From Coleofasciculus sp040219735 (GTDB lineage: Bacteria; Cyanobacteriota; Cyanobacteriia; Cyanobacteriales; Coleofasciculaceae): DNA of 64,000 nucleotides. The translations under genes were made by a program, and so were the position numbers. Where the stretch lies: NCBI GenBank assembly GCA_040219735.1, contig JAVJRX010000202.1. One strand, 5' to 3'. This document shows positions 36,700 through 45,540 of the stretch, one piece after another. The stretch's first letter is position 1. Every line of letters starts with the position of its first letter. The notes below the pieces were generated by a model. That model saw only the letters and a program-made list of their open reading frames with translations. It ran no database searches and was not told where the DNA came from.

Positions 36700-37229
36700 A
36701 CGTTGTGTGAATAGGAAATCGAGGACTCAGAGTTGACAAAAACCATATAATGTGGTAATCGTAGAGCCGTCGCGATATAAGTTTAGCCGTCGAACCGAAA
36801 AATCTGGGCGCGAATATGACTCTATGAGTTCTCCTAGGGAGTAGACGAACGCCCCGACTCTTCACCAACGATGGTAAATGACACCCTAAAATGAAGCGTT
36901 AGTGTAGCTTCCCTCTATTTGGCATAGCAAATACTAATCACGTTAGCTATAACAGAGCGATCGCGAAACCCACCTGGCAAAGGCAATGGTAAATGACACC
37001 CTAAAATGAAGCGTTAGCGTGGCTTCCCTTTATTTGGCACAGTTTTATGTAATTATACTCGGTTAAGGGATTATTGAACTCTTAAAATCAGCTTGATCTT
37101 ACTTTTTTCTATCATACATCTATAGGACTTGTAATACAGCAACCGTAAACTCTTGTCCTTCCAGACGCCAGATGTTGTATCTGCACTAGCGTCCCTGTAG
37201 TCTAAATCGAAACCCTTTTGATTGACCGA
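36700..37229. other. 530-bp intergenic region between divergent genes
   Basis: It holds the promoters of the multikinase (minus) and paralogue D (plus). The main visible feature is a pair of 56-nt direct repeats (annotated separately). The rest shows HIP1-like GCGATCGC and no credible coding frame. A TTGACA/TATAAT pair near 36733 is too closely spaced to be a promoter. Confidence 0.5.
36871..37041. repeat. pair of 56-nt direct repeats
   Basis: Copies at 36871-36926 and 36986-37041 differ at about four positions and are 59 bp apart. Each starts ATGGTAAATGACACCCTAAA and ends in TATTTGGCA(T/C)AG. No other copy was noticed in the window. Confidence 0.85.
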
Positions 37230-39026
37230 ATGTGGATAACCCATTTGCACCGTTTTCTCACGGGTACAACGAAGCATAACTTGATTGTTTGGTTGACGCT
37301 GAGCCTGGTAATTTCCACGCTTTACGGCACTTTAGCCCTTCAGTTTGCCTTCAGCAGCCAATACGTGGTACAGGATGATGCGAGACAGCATGTCTTCTGG
37401 ATGCGGCGATTTTTAGACCCAGAGTTATTTCCTAATGATATCATTGCCGATTATTTCCAATCGGTTGCACCATTAGGATATCGTGTCCTGTACGATTTCA
37501 TGGCAGGGATTGGGATTGATCCGATTGTTTTGAGTAAAGTTTTGCCCCTGGTTTTGGGATTAGTTACCACAGGTTACTGTTTTGGCGTGGCGGTGCAATT
37601 GTTACCAATACCTTTGACTGGATTTATCGCATCTGTACTGCTGAATCAAAATCTGTGGATGCAGGATGGGTTGATATCGGGAACTCCCAAGGCGTTTATC
37701 TATCCTATCCTGTTAGGGTTTTTGTATTATGGGATGCGCCAGTCACTGATTGGGATGGGAATCGCGATCGCGCTGTTAGGATTGTTCTATCCCTCATTAG
37801 TGCTAGTCTGTGCGGCGTTTCTGATTTTGCACTTGTGGCGGTTTAACCGGAAATTTCCCTGTGTGTCTCACAATCGCCGCGATTATGTCTTCTGTTTCAC
37901 GGGTTTGGCGGTGGCGTTTGCGGTGTTATTACCCTACAGGATGAGTCTGTCAGAATTTGCCCCGGTGATCACGGCTACACAAGCCAAAAGTTTACCCGAT
38001 TTCTTATCTCAAGGGCGAACTCGCTTTTTTATCGACGATGCTTGGTCATTCTGGTTTAATGGACGCAGTGGTATCCGCATTGATACAGCCTTAGCGCCGC
38101 CTCTGAGTTATTTGGGCTTGCTATTACCCGTTGTGTTACGCTATCCCTCTCGCTTTCCCCTCGCCAAGCAGATAACTGGGAATATGGGAGTTTTAGTCAA
38201 GTTTTTATTGGCGTCAGCTATTTTATTTTTAGCCGCCCATGCCCTGCTGTTCAAACTGCACCTGCCTAGCCGTTATACTCAGCATAGCCTGCGGATTGCG
38301 ATCGCGCTGGCGGCGGCAATAGTTCTCACCCTAATCCTAGACGCGGTTTTGGTGGCGGCTAAGTCTAATTTTCAGTTTTGTCGTCAGCGAGGCGGCGCTT
38401 CTGGCACTTTAGTGCCCACTACCAACCCAGTCAGCAAGATTTCTCCAAAATTGGCGAAACCTTTGGCGCTGAGTTTAACAGGTTTAATTTCGATTACTCT
38501 CGTGGGATATCCTCACTTGGTTTTGAATACGTTTCCCTGGACGGCTTATATTGGTGGTAATGTCCCAACTTTATATGAGTTTTTTCAACAGCAACCCAAG
38601 GACAGTCAAATTGCATCCTTAGTGGAAGAAGCGAATAATTTACCCACTTATGCACAACGCTCAATTTTAGTCGGTCGCGAATATGCGATTCCCTATCATT
38701 GGGGTTATTATCGCCAATTTCGGCAGCGGATGTCAGATTTAATTGAAGCGCAATATAGTCCAGATTTAACGATTGTCCAGGAGTTTATCAAAAAATACGG
38801 GGTTGATTTTTGGCTGCTACCGACTACACCATTAACAGCCGAATCAATTGCTAATGATTCTTGGTTGATGCAGTACCAACCTGCGGCGAATCAAGCCATA
38901 GCTAAACTTGAAGCGGGGAAACAACCTGTGTTGGCATCGTTGAGAAGTGATTGTGCTGTTTGGGAGACACAGGGATTGATGGTTCTAGAGGCAGAGTGTA
39001 TCTTACAAAAAAGACGCGATCGCTAA
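37230..39026 (+). CDS. polytopic membrane protein, GT-C-like paralogue family member D
   Basis: About 598 residues from the ATG at 37230 (a TTG 12 nt upstream is also in frame). It has all family motifs: VQDDARQHVFWMRRFLDP, ADYFQSVAPLGYRVLY, NQNLWMQDGLISGTPKAF, LHLPSRYTQHSLR, EEANNLPTY, AIPYHWGYY, AQYSPDL and a degenerate PLTAESIANDSWLMQY in place of AFTPDYI. About ten spans and the C-terminal soluble domain are complete. An extra stretch near residues 385-410 (cytoplasmic or loop) is not in the others. It lies about 18 kb from the other three and on the opposite strand, so it was moved or is an independent duplicate. A glycan-related role is inferred from its paralogues. Confidence 0.78.
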   Translation: MWITHLHRFLTGTTKHNLIVWLTLSLVISTLYGTLALQFAFSSQYVVQDDARQHVFWMRRFLDPELFPNDIIADYFQSVAPLGYRVLYDFMAGIGIDPIVLSKVLPLVLGLVTTGYCFGVAVQLLPIPLTGFIASVLLNQNLWMQDGLISGTPKAFIYPILLGFLYYGMRQSLIGMGIAIALLGLFYPSLVLVCAAFLILHLWRFNRKFPCVSHNRRDYVFCFTGLAVAFAVLLPYRMSLSEFAPVITATQAKSLPDFLSQGRTRFFIDDAWSFWFNGRSGIRIDTALAPPLSYLGLLLPVVLRYPSRFPLAKQITGNMGVLVKFLLASAILFLAAHALLFKLHLPSRYTQHSLRIAIALAAAIVLTLILDAVLVAAKSNFQFCRQRGGASGTLVPTTNPVSKISPKLAKPLALSLTGLISITLVGYPHLVLNTFPWTAYIGGNVPTLYEFFQQQPKDSQIASLVEEANNLPTYAQRSILVGREYAIPYHWGYYRQFRQRMSDLIEAQYSPDLTIVQEFIKKYGVDFWLLPTTPLTAESIANDSWLMQYQPAANQAIAKLEAGKQPVLASLRSDCAVWETQGLMVLEAECILQKRRDR

Positions 39027-39332
39027 ACGGTTAGGATTTACTGTTATGACTACAGTATTAAACTTAAAACAATGGCATGCTGCTTAAGGCTGGTGGGCAT
39101 TGCCCACCCTACGGTATATCAGGGGTTTCGGCGACCAAAAATCCACGCTTTTCAGTGCCATTGAACTTAAAACCACAACCCGATCAACTTAATTATAGAC
39201 AATCATTTAGTGATTTTGACGGGCGGAGTTTGGGCTTTAAACGCCAAATTCTATCCCTAAATAGAGACATTGCGATCGCGCCGTCTATAAAATAACCAGT
39301 AGTGAAGTAAAAATGAAAGCTATAGAGATATC
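39027..39332. other. intergenic region with a palindrome
   Basis: Contains the palindrome GGTGGGCATTGCCCACC at 39092-39108, a common cyanobacterial intergenic hairpin. Short open frames occur but none has a family signature or ribosome-binding site. No gene is called. Confidence 0.5.
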
Positions 39333-39590
39333 ATGTCAAAGGATAAAGGACTCAGTGAACAAGCATTCAGTCAGGCAGCAGAAGCTGGGTTTTCTAGTCA
39401 ACTCGATGAGGTGGAGGAGTTGGATGTAGACATTCAGACTAATCCCCTCAAGGCAGTTCAGGGCAAGGCGGATTCAGTCTCAATCTCATGTGGAGAGTCT
39501 TCCTTCATCTTGAAGCTACATTTCTTTGGGGACTCAAGGAGTGAAATGCTTTGCCTGTCAAGCTCAAGTATTTCCGCCGCGCTGCACTAG
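39333..39590 (+). pseudogene. truncated DUF2993 (LmeA-like) gene
   Basis: The first 50 residues (QAFSQAAEAGFSSQLDEVEE, then VDIQTNPLKAVQGKADSVSI) match the start of cyanobacterial DUF2993 proteins, which are usually about 220-280 residues and lipid-associated. After VSIS the sequence turns into cysteine- and serine-rich residues unlike the family and stops at 85 residues. The C-terminal three quarters are missing. It is a likely remnant left by a deletion or rearrangement upstream of the NTRC gene. Confidence 0.6.
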
Positions 39591-39665
39591 CAAGGGAGGT
39601 CAAAACTCCTCTGTTCATATTCGGCTATACTAAACTTTAAACGGAGTCGTTATGAGTTTATTTAT

Positions 39666-41066
39666 ATGCCCAACCCCACTGTAGAAAATCTGGTGATTAT
39701 CGGTTCTGGTCCTGCGGGTTACACGGCTGCCATTTACGCCGCCCGTGCTAACCTCAAACCCCTGATGTTTGAGGGCTTCCAAGCCGGGGGACTTCCTGGC
39801 GGTCAGTTAATGACGACCACCGACGTAGAAAACTTTCCCGGTTTTCCGGAAGGGATCACAGGTCCGCAACTGATGCAACGGATGAAAGCCCAAGCCGAAC
39901 GCTGGGGGACACAGTGCTATACCGAGGATGTCACGTCTGTGGATTTGAGTCAGCATCCTTTTATTATCCGTTCTGACGAGCGAGAAGTTCAAGCCCACAG
40001 TATTGTAATCGCCACCGGTGCCACCGCCAAACGTTTAGGACTCAAGAGCGAACATCAGTATTGGAGTCATGGGATCTCCGCCTGTGCGATTTGCGATGGT
40101 GCGACTCCCCTGTTTCACGGTCAATCCCTAGCCGTGGTGGGTGGGGGTGACTCCGCCGCCGAAGAAGCCGTGTATTTAACTAAATACGGGGATCATGTGC
40201 ATTTATTGGTGCGCCGTGACCAACTGCGGGCATCAAAAACCATGCAAGATCGAGTGCTAAATAATCCCAATATCACCGTTCACTGGAATACGGAGGCGGT
40301 GGATGTATTTGGCGAAAATGGTCGGATGAGTGGGGTCAAACTCCGCAACATCCAAACGGGCGAGGAGAGCGACTTACCGGTTAAAGGATTATTTTACGCG
40401 ATCGGTCATACCCCCAACACCTCCCTGTTCCAAGGACAACTCGACCTGGATGAAGTGGGCTACATTATCACCAAACCGGGTTCGGTTGAAACCAGCGTAG
40501 AAGGGGTTTATGCGGCGGGTGATGTGCAAGATCATGAATTTCGCCAAGCCATCACGGCGGCGGGAACCGGCTGTATGGCAGCTATGTTAGCCGAACGCTG
40601 GTTATCTACCCATAACCTGATTCAGGAATATCACCAGAAACCCGAATCTGAACAACCTATCCAGAGGTTGGAAGATAAACCGACAGCAGATACAGAAGAA
40701 ACCTTTGATATCAATGAGACACGGCATGTTGGCGGTTATGCCCTACGCAAACTCTTCCACGATAGCCATCGCCTGATCCTAGTTAAGTATGTTTCACCCA
40801 ACTGTGGTCCTTGTCATACCCTGAAGCCAATTTTAAATAAAGTGGTAGATGAATATGAGGGGAAAATTCACTTTGTCGAGGTTGATATTGAAGCGGAACC
40901 CGAAATCGCTGAAAATGCCATGGTTACTGGGACACCTACGGTACAATTTTTCAAAGACAAAGAAATCTTAGATCAACTCAAGGGATTAAAACAAAAAAGC
41001 GAATACCGTCAGATGATTGAGAAGTACCTACCCGCCGAAGTTTCAGCAGCTAGAGCGTCGGTCTAG
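39666..41066 (+). CDS. NADPH-dependent thioredoxin reductase C (NTRC)
   Basis: 466 residues. The N-terminal thioredoxin reductase part has an FAD fold (IIGSGPAGYTAAIYAARA), the redox pair C140/C143 in SACAICDGA, an NADPH fold (VVGGGDSAAEEAVYL) and a C-terminal FAD motif (GVYAAGDVQDHEFRQA). A linker (about 320-355) leads to a thioredoxin domain with active-site C380/C383 in PNCGPCHTL. The cis-Pro loop is VTGTPTVQFF. This reductase-thioredoxin fusion is characteristic of plants and many cyanobacteria, where it reduces 2-Cys peroxiredoxin and balances redox in the cytosol (established for the family). The ATG at 39666 starts straight at the FAD domain. It appears monocistronic. Confidence 0.96.
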   Translation: MPNPTVENLVIIGSGPAGYTAAIYAARANLKPLMFEGFQAGGLPGGQLMTTTDVENFPGFPEGITGPQLMQRMKAQAERWGTQCYTEDVTSVDLSQHPFIIRSDEREVQAHSIVIATGATAKRLGLKSEHQYWSHGISACAICDGATPLFHGQSLAVVGGGDSAAEEAVYLTKYGDHVHLLVRRDQLRASKTMQDRVLNNPNITVHWNTEAVDVFGENGRMSGVKLRNIQTGEESDLPVKGLFYAIGHTPNTSLFQGQLDLDEVGYIITKPGSVETSVEGVYAAGDVQDHEFRQAITAAGTGCMAAMLAERWLSTHNLIQEYHQKPESEQPIQRLEDKPTADTEETFDINETRHVGGYALRKLFHDSHRLILVKYVSPNCGPCHTLKPILNKVVDEYEGKIHFVEVDIEAEPEIAENAMVTGTPTVQFFKDKEILDQLKGLKQKSEYRQMIEKYLPAEVSAARASV

Positions 41067-41078
41067 TAATAGCCGTTC

Positions 41079-41240
41079 GTAGAGACGTTCCAGCGGAACG
41101 TCTCTCAATATTGCTCGGATAAGCCTTGAGCACAAGGGCAGGTAGGTTGGGTTTCGTTACCTCAACCCAACGTTTTACTGGGTTTGTTGGGTAACGCTTG
41201 CGCTCTACCCAACCTACAATTTTTCTTAACCGAGCAGTAT
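41079..41240. repeat. nested palindromic elements (MITE-like)
   Basis: At 41079-41106 there is a variant of the GTAGAGACGT palindrome (centre TCCAGCGGA). Beside it is a 133-bp element (41108-41240) with 11-bp terminal inverted repeats ATATTGCTCGG / CCGAGCAGTAT (one mismatch). Inside that is a second inverted pair GTAGGTTGGGT (41142) / ACCCAACCTAC (41207). The sequence just after the element (TTGGAACGTCTCT) repeats part of the first palindrome, as if the element had inserted into it. Confidence 0.7.
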
Positions 41241-41258
41241 TGGAACGTCTCTGGTGTA

Positions 41259-42323
41259 CTAGATTAATTTCTGAAATCGCTCATCCTGCCGAATACTAGC
41301 CAAATCGGAGTCATTTTTGGCTAAATTCCGGTACTGATCAGGATTCAGATTGATAGTTTTTTGCAGGTTTTCGATCGCTAGGTCAACATTGCCCTGCAAA
41401 GCATAACAGCAAGCTTTATTGTAAAAAGCATTAGCACTGTCAGGTTTTAACTCTATCACTTTGTCGAAACTAACCAAGGCTTCTGGGTAGTCTCCCAATT
41501 GTAAAAATGCATACCCTCGATTATACCAAGCCTCATATTTGTCGGGCTTGATTTTCAGAGCTTCGTCGTAACTGGCTACAGCATCTTGAAAGTATCTCAA
41601 GTTGACGAGGACATTGCCGCGATAATACCAAGTACTATGTTGTTTATACTTAAGTTTTAGGGCTTCATTGTAACTTGCCACGGCTTCTTGAAAACGCTCA
41701 AGGCGATACAGTGTACCCCCTCGGTTATTCCAAGCTTCGTGAGCATCGGGTTTAATTTTTAGAGCTTCATCATAGCTAGCGATGGCTTCTTGGAACTGTT
41801 TTAGGTGTACCCAAGCATGTCCTTGGTTATACCAAGCTTCGTATTTATCCGGCTTAATTTTCAGGGCTTCTTGATAGCTAGCGATGGCTTCAACAAAGCG
41901 TTGTAAGCTAAACAGAACATTGCCTCGATTGTACCAACCTTGGTGCAGGCTCGGTTTAAGGTCTAGGGCGTTATTATAGCTGACATTTGCAGCTTCATAC
42001 TGTCCTAAATTCACCAGCGCATTGCCCCGATTATACCAAGCCTGGTAAAAGTCGGGTTGCAATTTCACCGCCTTGTCATAGCTAGCAATCGCCTCTTCAT
42101 GGCGTCCCGCCTTATCCAGGGCGATTCCCCGGTTATACCACAGTTGGTATAAATCCGGTTCACGTTCTAAAACTTGGTCAACTGTCGCGATCGCTTCTTC
42201 AAACTGTCCGGACTGGATCAGTACAATACCCAAGTTATACCAAGCTTCATGGGTTGTGACTTCCAAGGGGTGATTGTAGCTAACGTTTGCGGCTTGAGGG
42301 TTTTCTAGAAGGAGAGTACTCAT
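41259..42323 (-). CDS. TPR-repeat protein
   Basis: About 355 residues from the ATG at 42323. A TTG start at 42416 would add 31 non-repetitive residues. There are nine or ten consecutive 34-residue TPRs with the cyanobacterial pattern AWYNRG.AL..L...EEAIASYD.AL.IKPD (for example FQEAIASYDEALKIKPD). The last 30 residues (KNDSDLASIRQDERFQKLI) match the end often seen on such proteins. It has no signal peptide or catalytic domain. TPR arrays bind other proteins; the partner is unknown. Neighbouring repeats are alike at DNA level, so copy number could vary by recombination. Confidence 0.88.
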   Translation of the reverse strand: MSTLLLENPQAANVSYNHPLEVTTHEAWYNLGIVLIQSGQFEEAIATVDQVLEREPDLYQLWYNRGIALDKAGRHEEAIASYDKAVKLQPDFYQAWYNRGNALVNLGQYEAANVSYNNALDLKPSLHQGWYNRGNVLFSLQRFVEAIASYQEALKIKPDKYEAWYNQGHAWVHLKQFQEAIASYDEALKIKPDAHEAWNNRGGTLYRLERFQEAVASYNEALKLKYKQHSTWYYRGNVLVNLRYFQDAVASYDEALKIKPDKYEAWYNRGYAFLQLGDYPEALVSFDKVIELKPDSANAFYNKACCYALQGNVDLAIENLQKTINLNPDQYRNLAKNDSDLASIRQDERFQKLI

Positions 42324-42416
42324 CGATGTATTTTTGGCTATGAGAGGCTTTTGACCTGGCTTCACAGGTTCCAGCGTTGAGGGGGAACGTTCTTGACGAT
42401 TCTCGATTGAGTGCAA

Positions 42417-42906
42417 TACATAAAGGAGTCGGGAAACGAATGTGGGGTTTAGGGTTTAGGGTTTAGCAATCAGAACCGCGATCGTTCACGGCTTAGGGTT
42501 GTCTCCTCACTTATCCTAGTCAACGCCTTTACTTGCTTATTCTTCTCCAACTCCCCGAAATCCGGATCAGTATAGGCAGGTACGATGGAAGGATTCATCT
42601 GGCAGATATAGCACTACGCATACAGGTTAGGACATTCTTTACTGCCGATGAGTTCCCCTTCCCCTTGGGATAACCGCTCCTCGTAGTGCTATACCAAGGC
42701 TGGTGTGATGCAGTTTCCAGATAGTGCGGGTTATCAGGGTTTTTGTCTCGATTCCAGGACAAACAACGGCGATCTATCTCATGTTTACGGTTCATGTTCG
42801 CTATTTGTTCGTGATTTTGTTACGAGAAAACTTGACAGTTTATTCGTTGGATTAGAAAATGGAAGTATGAGGGCGAATATTACTCTAGGATGGAAGTATA
42901 AAATAA
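42417..42906. other. 490-bp gap with an inverted repeat
   Basis: Contains GGGTTTAGGGTTTAG near 42445-42465 and perfect 12-bp inverted repeats TATAGCACTACG (42607-42618) / CGTAGTGCTATA (42682-42693) enclosing 63 bp, a small MITE-like unit. Two short open frames cross it but lack family features and ribosome-binding sites. The AT content rises toward the following gene. Confidence 0.5.
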
Positions 42907-43791
42907 ATGGAACACTCTAAACTGTTTGAACATTTTCTTATTACTCGAATGAATGTGGATTGGAACTTATCAAGGCATCGGCACGACCGGAACAGTTCCG
43001 TTTTTCTGGATCATAGATTTAATTTGTTTGACAAAATTTGTTATCCCTCGGTTTTAAGCCAAAATAACAAAAATTTTTTTTGGATAATTTTATTTGATGC
43101 GGCTTTACCTATCTCGTTTAAGCAGAAAGTTGAACGTTACTGTTCCCAGGCATCAAAAATTCAAATAATACCAGTTTATGTTCAGAATAAAAACACATTA
43201 ATAAATACAGTTAGAAAAACTATTCAGCAAAATATAAGCAATGAAACAAGGTATTTAATAACGACAAGTATTGATAGTGACGACGCAATTAGCCAGAATT
43301 TTGTTTCCCTAGTTCAAGAAAAATTTAGTCGCCAAGATTTTGAATTTATCAATTTTCCTTTTGGTTATTTGTATCGAATGAAGGAACAGAGTCTCTACCT
43401 AAGAGAATGGCTGACTTCTCCATTCTATACATTAATAGAAAACATAAATGATTTTAAAACAGTTCTTCAGTATAATCATACTGAGATTAAAAACTATAGA
43501 AATCGCCAAATAATAACTAAGCCTGTATGGCTCATGATTGCTCATGGAGAAAATGTACGTACTAATTTTGATGTAAGCGCCGCATGGCAACCTCTCTATA
43601 GATTGGGGTCGGACTTTACGATTAATTTAGAGTTTCCCTCTAAAAGTAGAAACTCTTATTTGAAAGAGATAATTGAGGCAGTGTACCAAGTATATGGTAG
43701 TCGCAAAAAGTGGGATACTAAAAAAGTTAAGATCAGGAAAATAATTAATATTTTATCCCCTTCTTTAGTACGTTTTACTAGGAAACTATAG
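42907..43791 (+). CDS. putative rhamnosyltransferase-like glycosyltransferase
   Basis: 294 residues. It begins FEHFLITRMNVDWNLSRHRH and has an acidic pair in a nucleotide-sugar context (TTSIDSDDAISQNFV). This start, the NFFWIILFDAALP strand and the late MIAHGENVRTNF motif resemble the family annotated as putative rhamnosyl transferase. It should be cytosolic, adding a deoxysugar to a lipid- or protein-bound acceptor, but the substrate is not known. The DNA is clearly more AT-rich than surrounding genes and uses AAA/AAT/TTT codons heavily. No sugar-biosynthesis genes lie beside it. Recent acquisition by transfer is likely. Confidence 0.75.
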   Translation: MEHSKLFEHFLITRMNVDWNLSRHRHDRNSSVFLDHRFNLFDKICYPSVLSQNNKNFFWIILFDAALPISFKQKVERYCSQASKIQIIPVYVQNKNTLINTVRKTIQQNISNETRYLITTSIDSDDAISQNFVSLVQEKFSRQDFEFINFPFGYLYRMKEQSLYLREWLTSPFYTLIENINDFKTVLQYNHTEIKNYRNRQIITKPVWLMIAHGENVRTNFDVSAAWQPLYRLGSDFTINLEFPSKSRNSYLKEIIEAVYQVYGSRKKWDTKKVKIRKIINILSPSLVRFTRKL

Positions 43792-43853
43792 TTGCTTGAT
43801 CCAATAAGCAGCCGGCTTAAAGCTTCTCTCCTCCAATCACCCGCTGAAACCGC

Positions 43854-44336
43854 TTATTTTTCACGACCCATTTCCGAAATGACGATTCCTTTATTAATCC
43901 AACTCCCGACATGATTCGGTTTGAGTTCCAAGGCTTTATTAAAAGACGCGATCGCATCGTCTTGTTTTTCGAGTTTCATCAACAGACAGCCTTGGTTGAA
44001 CCATATTTCCGGGTGATCAGGACTAATTTGCAAGGCTTTGGCGAAACTCTTGAGGGCGGCTTTGTGACGTCCGAGGTTGGTTAAGGCGTTACCGCGATTA
44101 CTCCAGGCTTTATCGTAGTTGGGATTACAGGCGATCGCTTCATCGAAACTGGCGAGGGCTTCTTTATTACGTTCCAGCATCATCAGGGAACTCCCGCGAG
44201 AGTTCCAGGCTTGTGCAAGTGTGGGTTCTCGTTCAATCACTTGATCAAAACTCGCGATCGCGGCTTCATGCTTTCCCCAGTCTGCCAAAGCTATGCCTCG
44301 ATTCAGCCAGATGCGCGTATCCTGGGGGTTTAACAC
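43854..44336 (-). pseudogene. truncated TPR-protein fragment
   Basis: 160 residues of TPR (four or five units, for example LDPE-type WNSRGSSLMMLERNKEALAS). It has only a GTG start at 44336 and no ribosome-binding site. The in-frame codons further upstream still read as TPR (AIDKSEIASFDQAGVLNPQ), with no ATG before a stop at about 44390, so the N-terminus has been lost. The C-terminus stops in mid-repeat (INKGIVISEMGREK). It is probably a fragment of a larger TPR gene, convergent with the foreign-looking glycosyltransferase. A short expressed protein cannot be excluded. Confidence 0.55.
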
Positions 44337-44582
44337 CCCCGCTTGGTCAAAGCTGGCGATTTCACTCTTGTCTATTGCTGATGCTCCCCCTCAATGGTCA
44401 CAGTCGATTTTTCTCTATCTTTACAAATCTTTACAAGTTTGTATTGTTTTATACCTATTCTTTAAGATAGATATACGTTTATAATAATTCTCAAAGTCTC
44501 AGCCAAAGTAGCGACAACGCCCCAACAGGGGTTGTGTCTCCTACTCTCTAACAAATGCCGTTAGAAATTTCAGGAATTGACT

Positions 44583-45053
44583 ATGGCAAGTAGCGCCACT
44601 AGCCAAAGAAAAGCTAATAGTAAAACTAATAGCCGTACCCCTAAAAAAAGCGAGGAAACAACTATGGCAAAAGATAACGAAACCCAATCAACAAAGCTAG
44701 CTATTCAAAAGCAGCAAGCTGGGGAAGTTTCTCTGGTTGAACCTTCAATCCCTCTACCGGGAAATCGTCCTATAGCCACCAGTTCCCTAAAAGTGAGTGA
44801 TCAAGGTTCAATAAGGGGGATGCGTCCTGTTGATACCAGTGAGTTACAAGTTGTTGGCACATTTTCATCCATGGGTGATCGCCCGATCTCGGCGAGTAAC
44901 ATGCAAGTCCGAGATATCATGGCTGTGTCAGGAAATCGCCCGATTTCTGTGAGTACCCTGCATCTTACGGGCACAGAAATGATTCTGGGGAATCGCCCCA
45001 TCGCCTCCAATATTATGGAAGAAATTGATGAACTGATTGGTTATCTCGATTAA
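44583..45053 (+). CDS. GNRPI-repeat hypothetical protein
   Basis: 157 residues from the ATG at 44583, with AGGAA about 8 nt upstream. The N-terminal 60 residues are charged and low-complexity. The rest has five imperfect repeats of about 20 residues built on a (G)xRPI/V core followed by a xS/TxLxV strand: PGNRPIATSSLKV, GMRPVDTSELQV, GDRPISASNMQV, GNRPISVSTLHL, GNRPIASNIMEE. The periodicity suggests a small beta-rich fold. It ends in an acidic helix (EEIDELIGYLD). From memory, similar repeat proteins occur in other cyanobacteria without known function. A hairpin-rich leader (44513-44533) precedes it. Confidence 0.72.
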   Translation: MASSATSQRKANSKTNSRTPKKSEETTMAKDNETQSTKLAIQKQQAGEVSLVEPSIPLPGNRPIATSSLKVSDQGSIRGMRPVDTSELQVVGTFSSMGDRPISASNMQVRDIMAVSGNRPISVSTLHLTGTEMILGNRPIASNIMEEIDELIGYLD

Positions 45054-45336
45054 TTTTTAGTTAAACTCTATCTTCCAGGGTGTCGAGATATTCTAGCAGA
45101 GTGTCTCGACAATTTTGTAGGGGAATCTCTACAAAGGAAGTAGTAAACCCCGATTGGATATAACCCATTCATACTTTAGGTATAAGGCTGGGATCAGCAT
45201 AATCTACCCGTAGATTGACGATTGTAATAAAAAATACAGATACATTGGATATTAACGGAAAAGAAATTGCCTAAACAATTATTTACTAGTTTGGTGGGCA
45301 AATTCATAATCATCATAATTGGGAGACTCTTAAAAT

Positions 45337-45519
45337 ATGAGTACTGAAGATAAAGCTAAAGCAACTGCCAAAAACATTGAAGGTAAGGCACAGGAAGCCA
45401 TGGGTAATGTTACTGGTGATCCTGAAGATCAAGGAGAAGGTAAGGCAAAGCAAAAGGAAGCTGAAGCTCGCCACGCTGTCGAAGACGTGAAAGACAAAGC
45501 TAAAAAAGCAATTGACTAA
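45337..45519 (+). CDS. CsbD-family stress protein
   Basis: 60 residues, all charged, alanine-rich helix: MSTEDKAKATAKNIEGKAQE and VTGDPEDQGEGKAKQKEAEA. This is the CsbD pattern (KAKNxxGKxQExxGxxTGDxxxxxxGKxxQ). CsbD was found as a sigma-B stress gene in Bacillus; the family is abundant in bacteria and its biochemical role is unknown. The ATG has GGGAG about 11 nt upstream. It is followed by hairpins at 45541-45665. Being close to other small proteins, it fits a general stress neighbourhood. Confidence 0.9.
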   Translation: MSTEDKAKATAKNIEGKAQEAMGNVTGDPEDQGEGKAKQKEAEARHAVEDVKDKAKKAID

Positions 45520-45540
45520 TTGCATTGTAAATAATAGGAA

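Noticed and set aside
36733..36752. TTGACA and TATAAT on the plus strand as a promoter
   Set aside because: Only about 7 bp separate the two boxes instead of 16-18, so they cannot form one sigma-70 promoter.
39077..39295. 72-codon forward frame downstream of paralogue D
   Set aside because: Runs through a common intergenic palindrome and shows no protein-family signature.
41259..42323. Periodic DNA in the TPR gene as non-coding repeats
   Set aside because: The 102-nt period is explained by 34-residue TPR units in one frame.
42705..42920. 71-codon forward frame before the rhamnosyltransferase
   Set aside because: No ribosome-binding site or family motif, overlaps the next gene's start, and spans one arm region of an inverted repeat.
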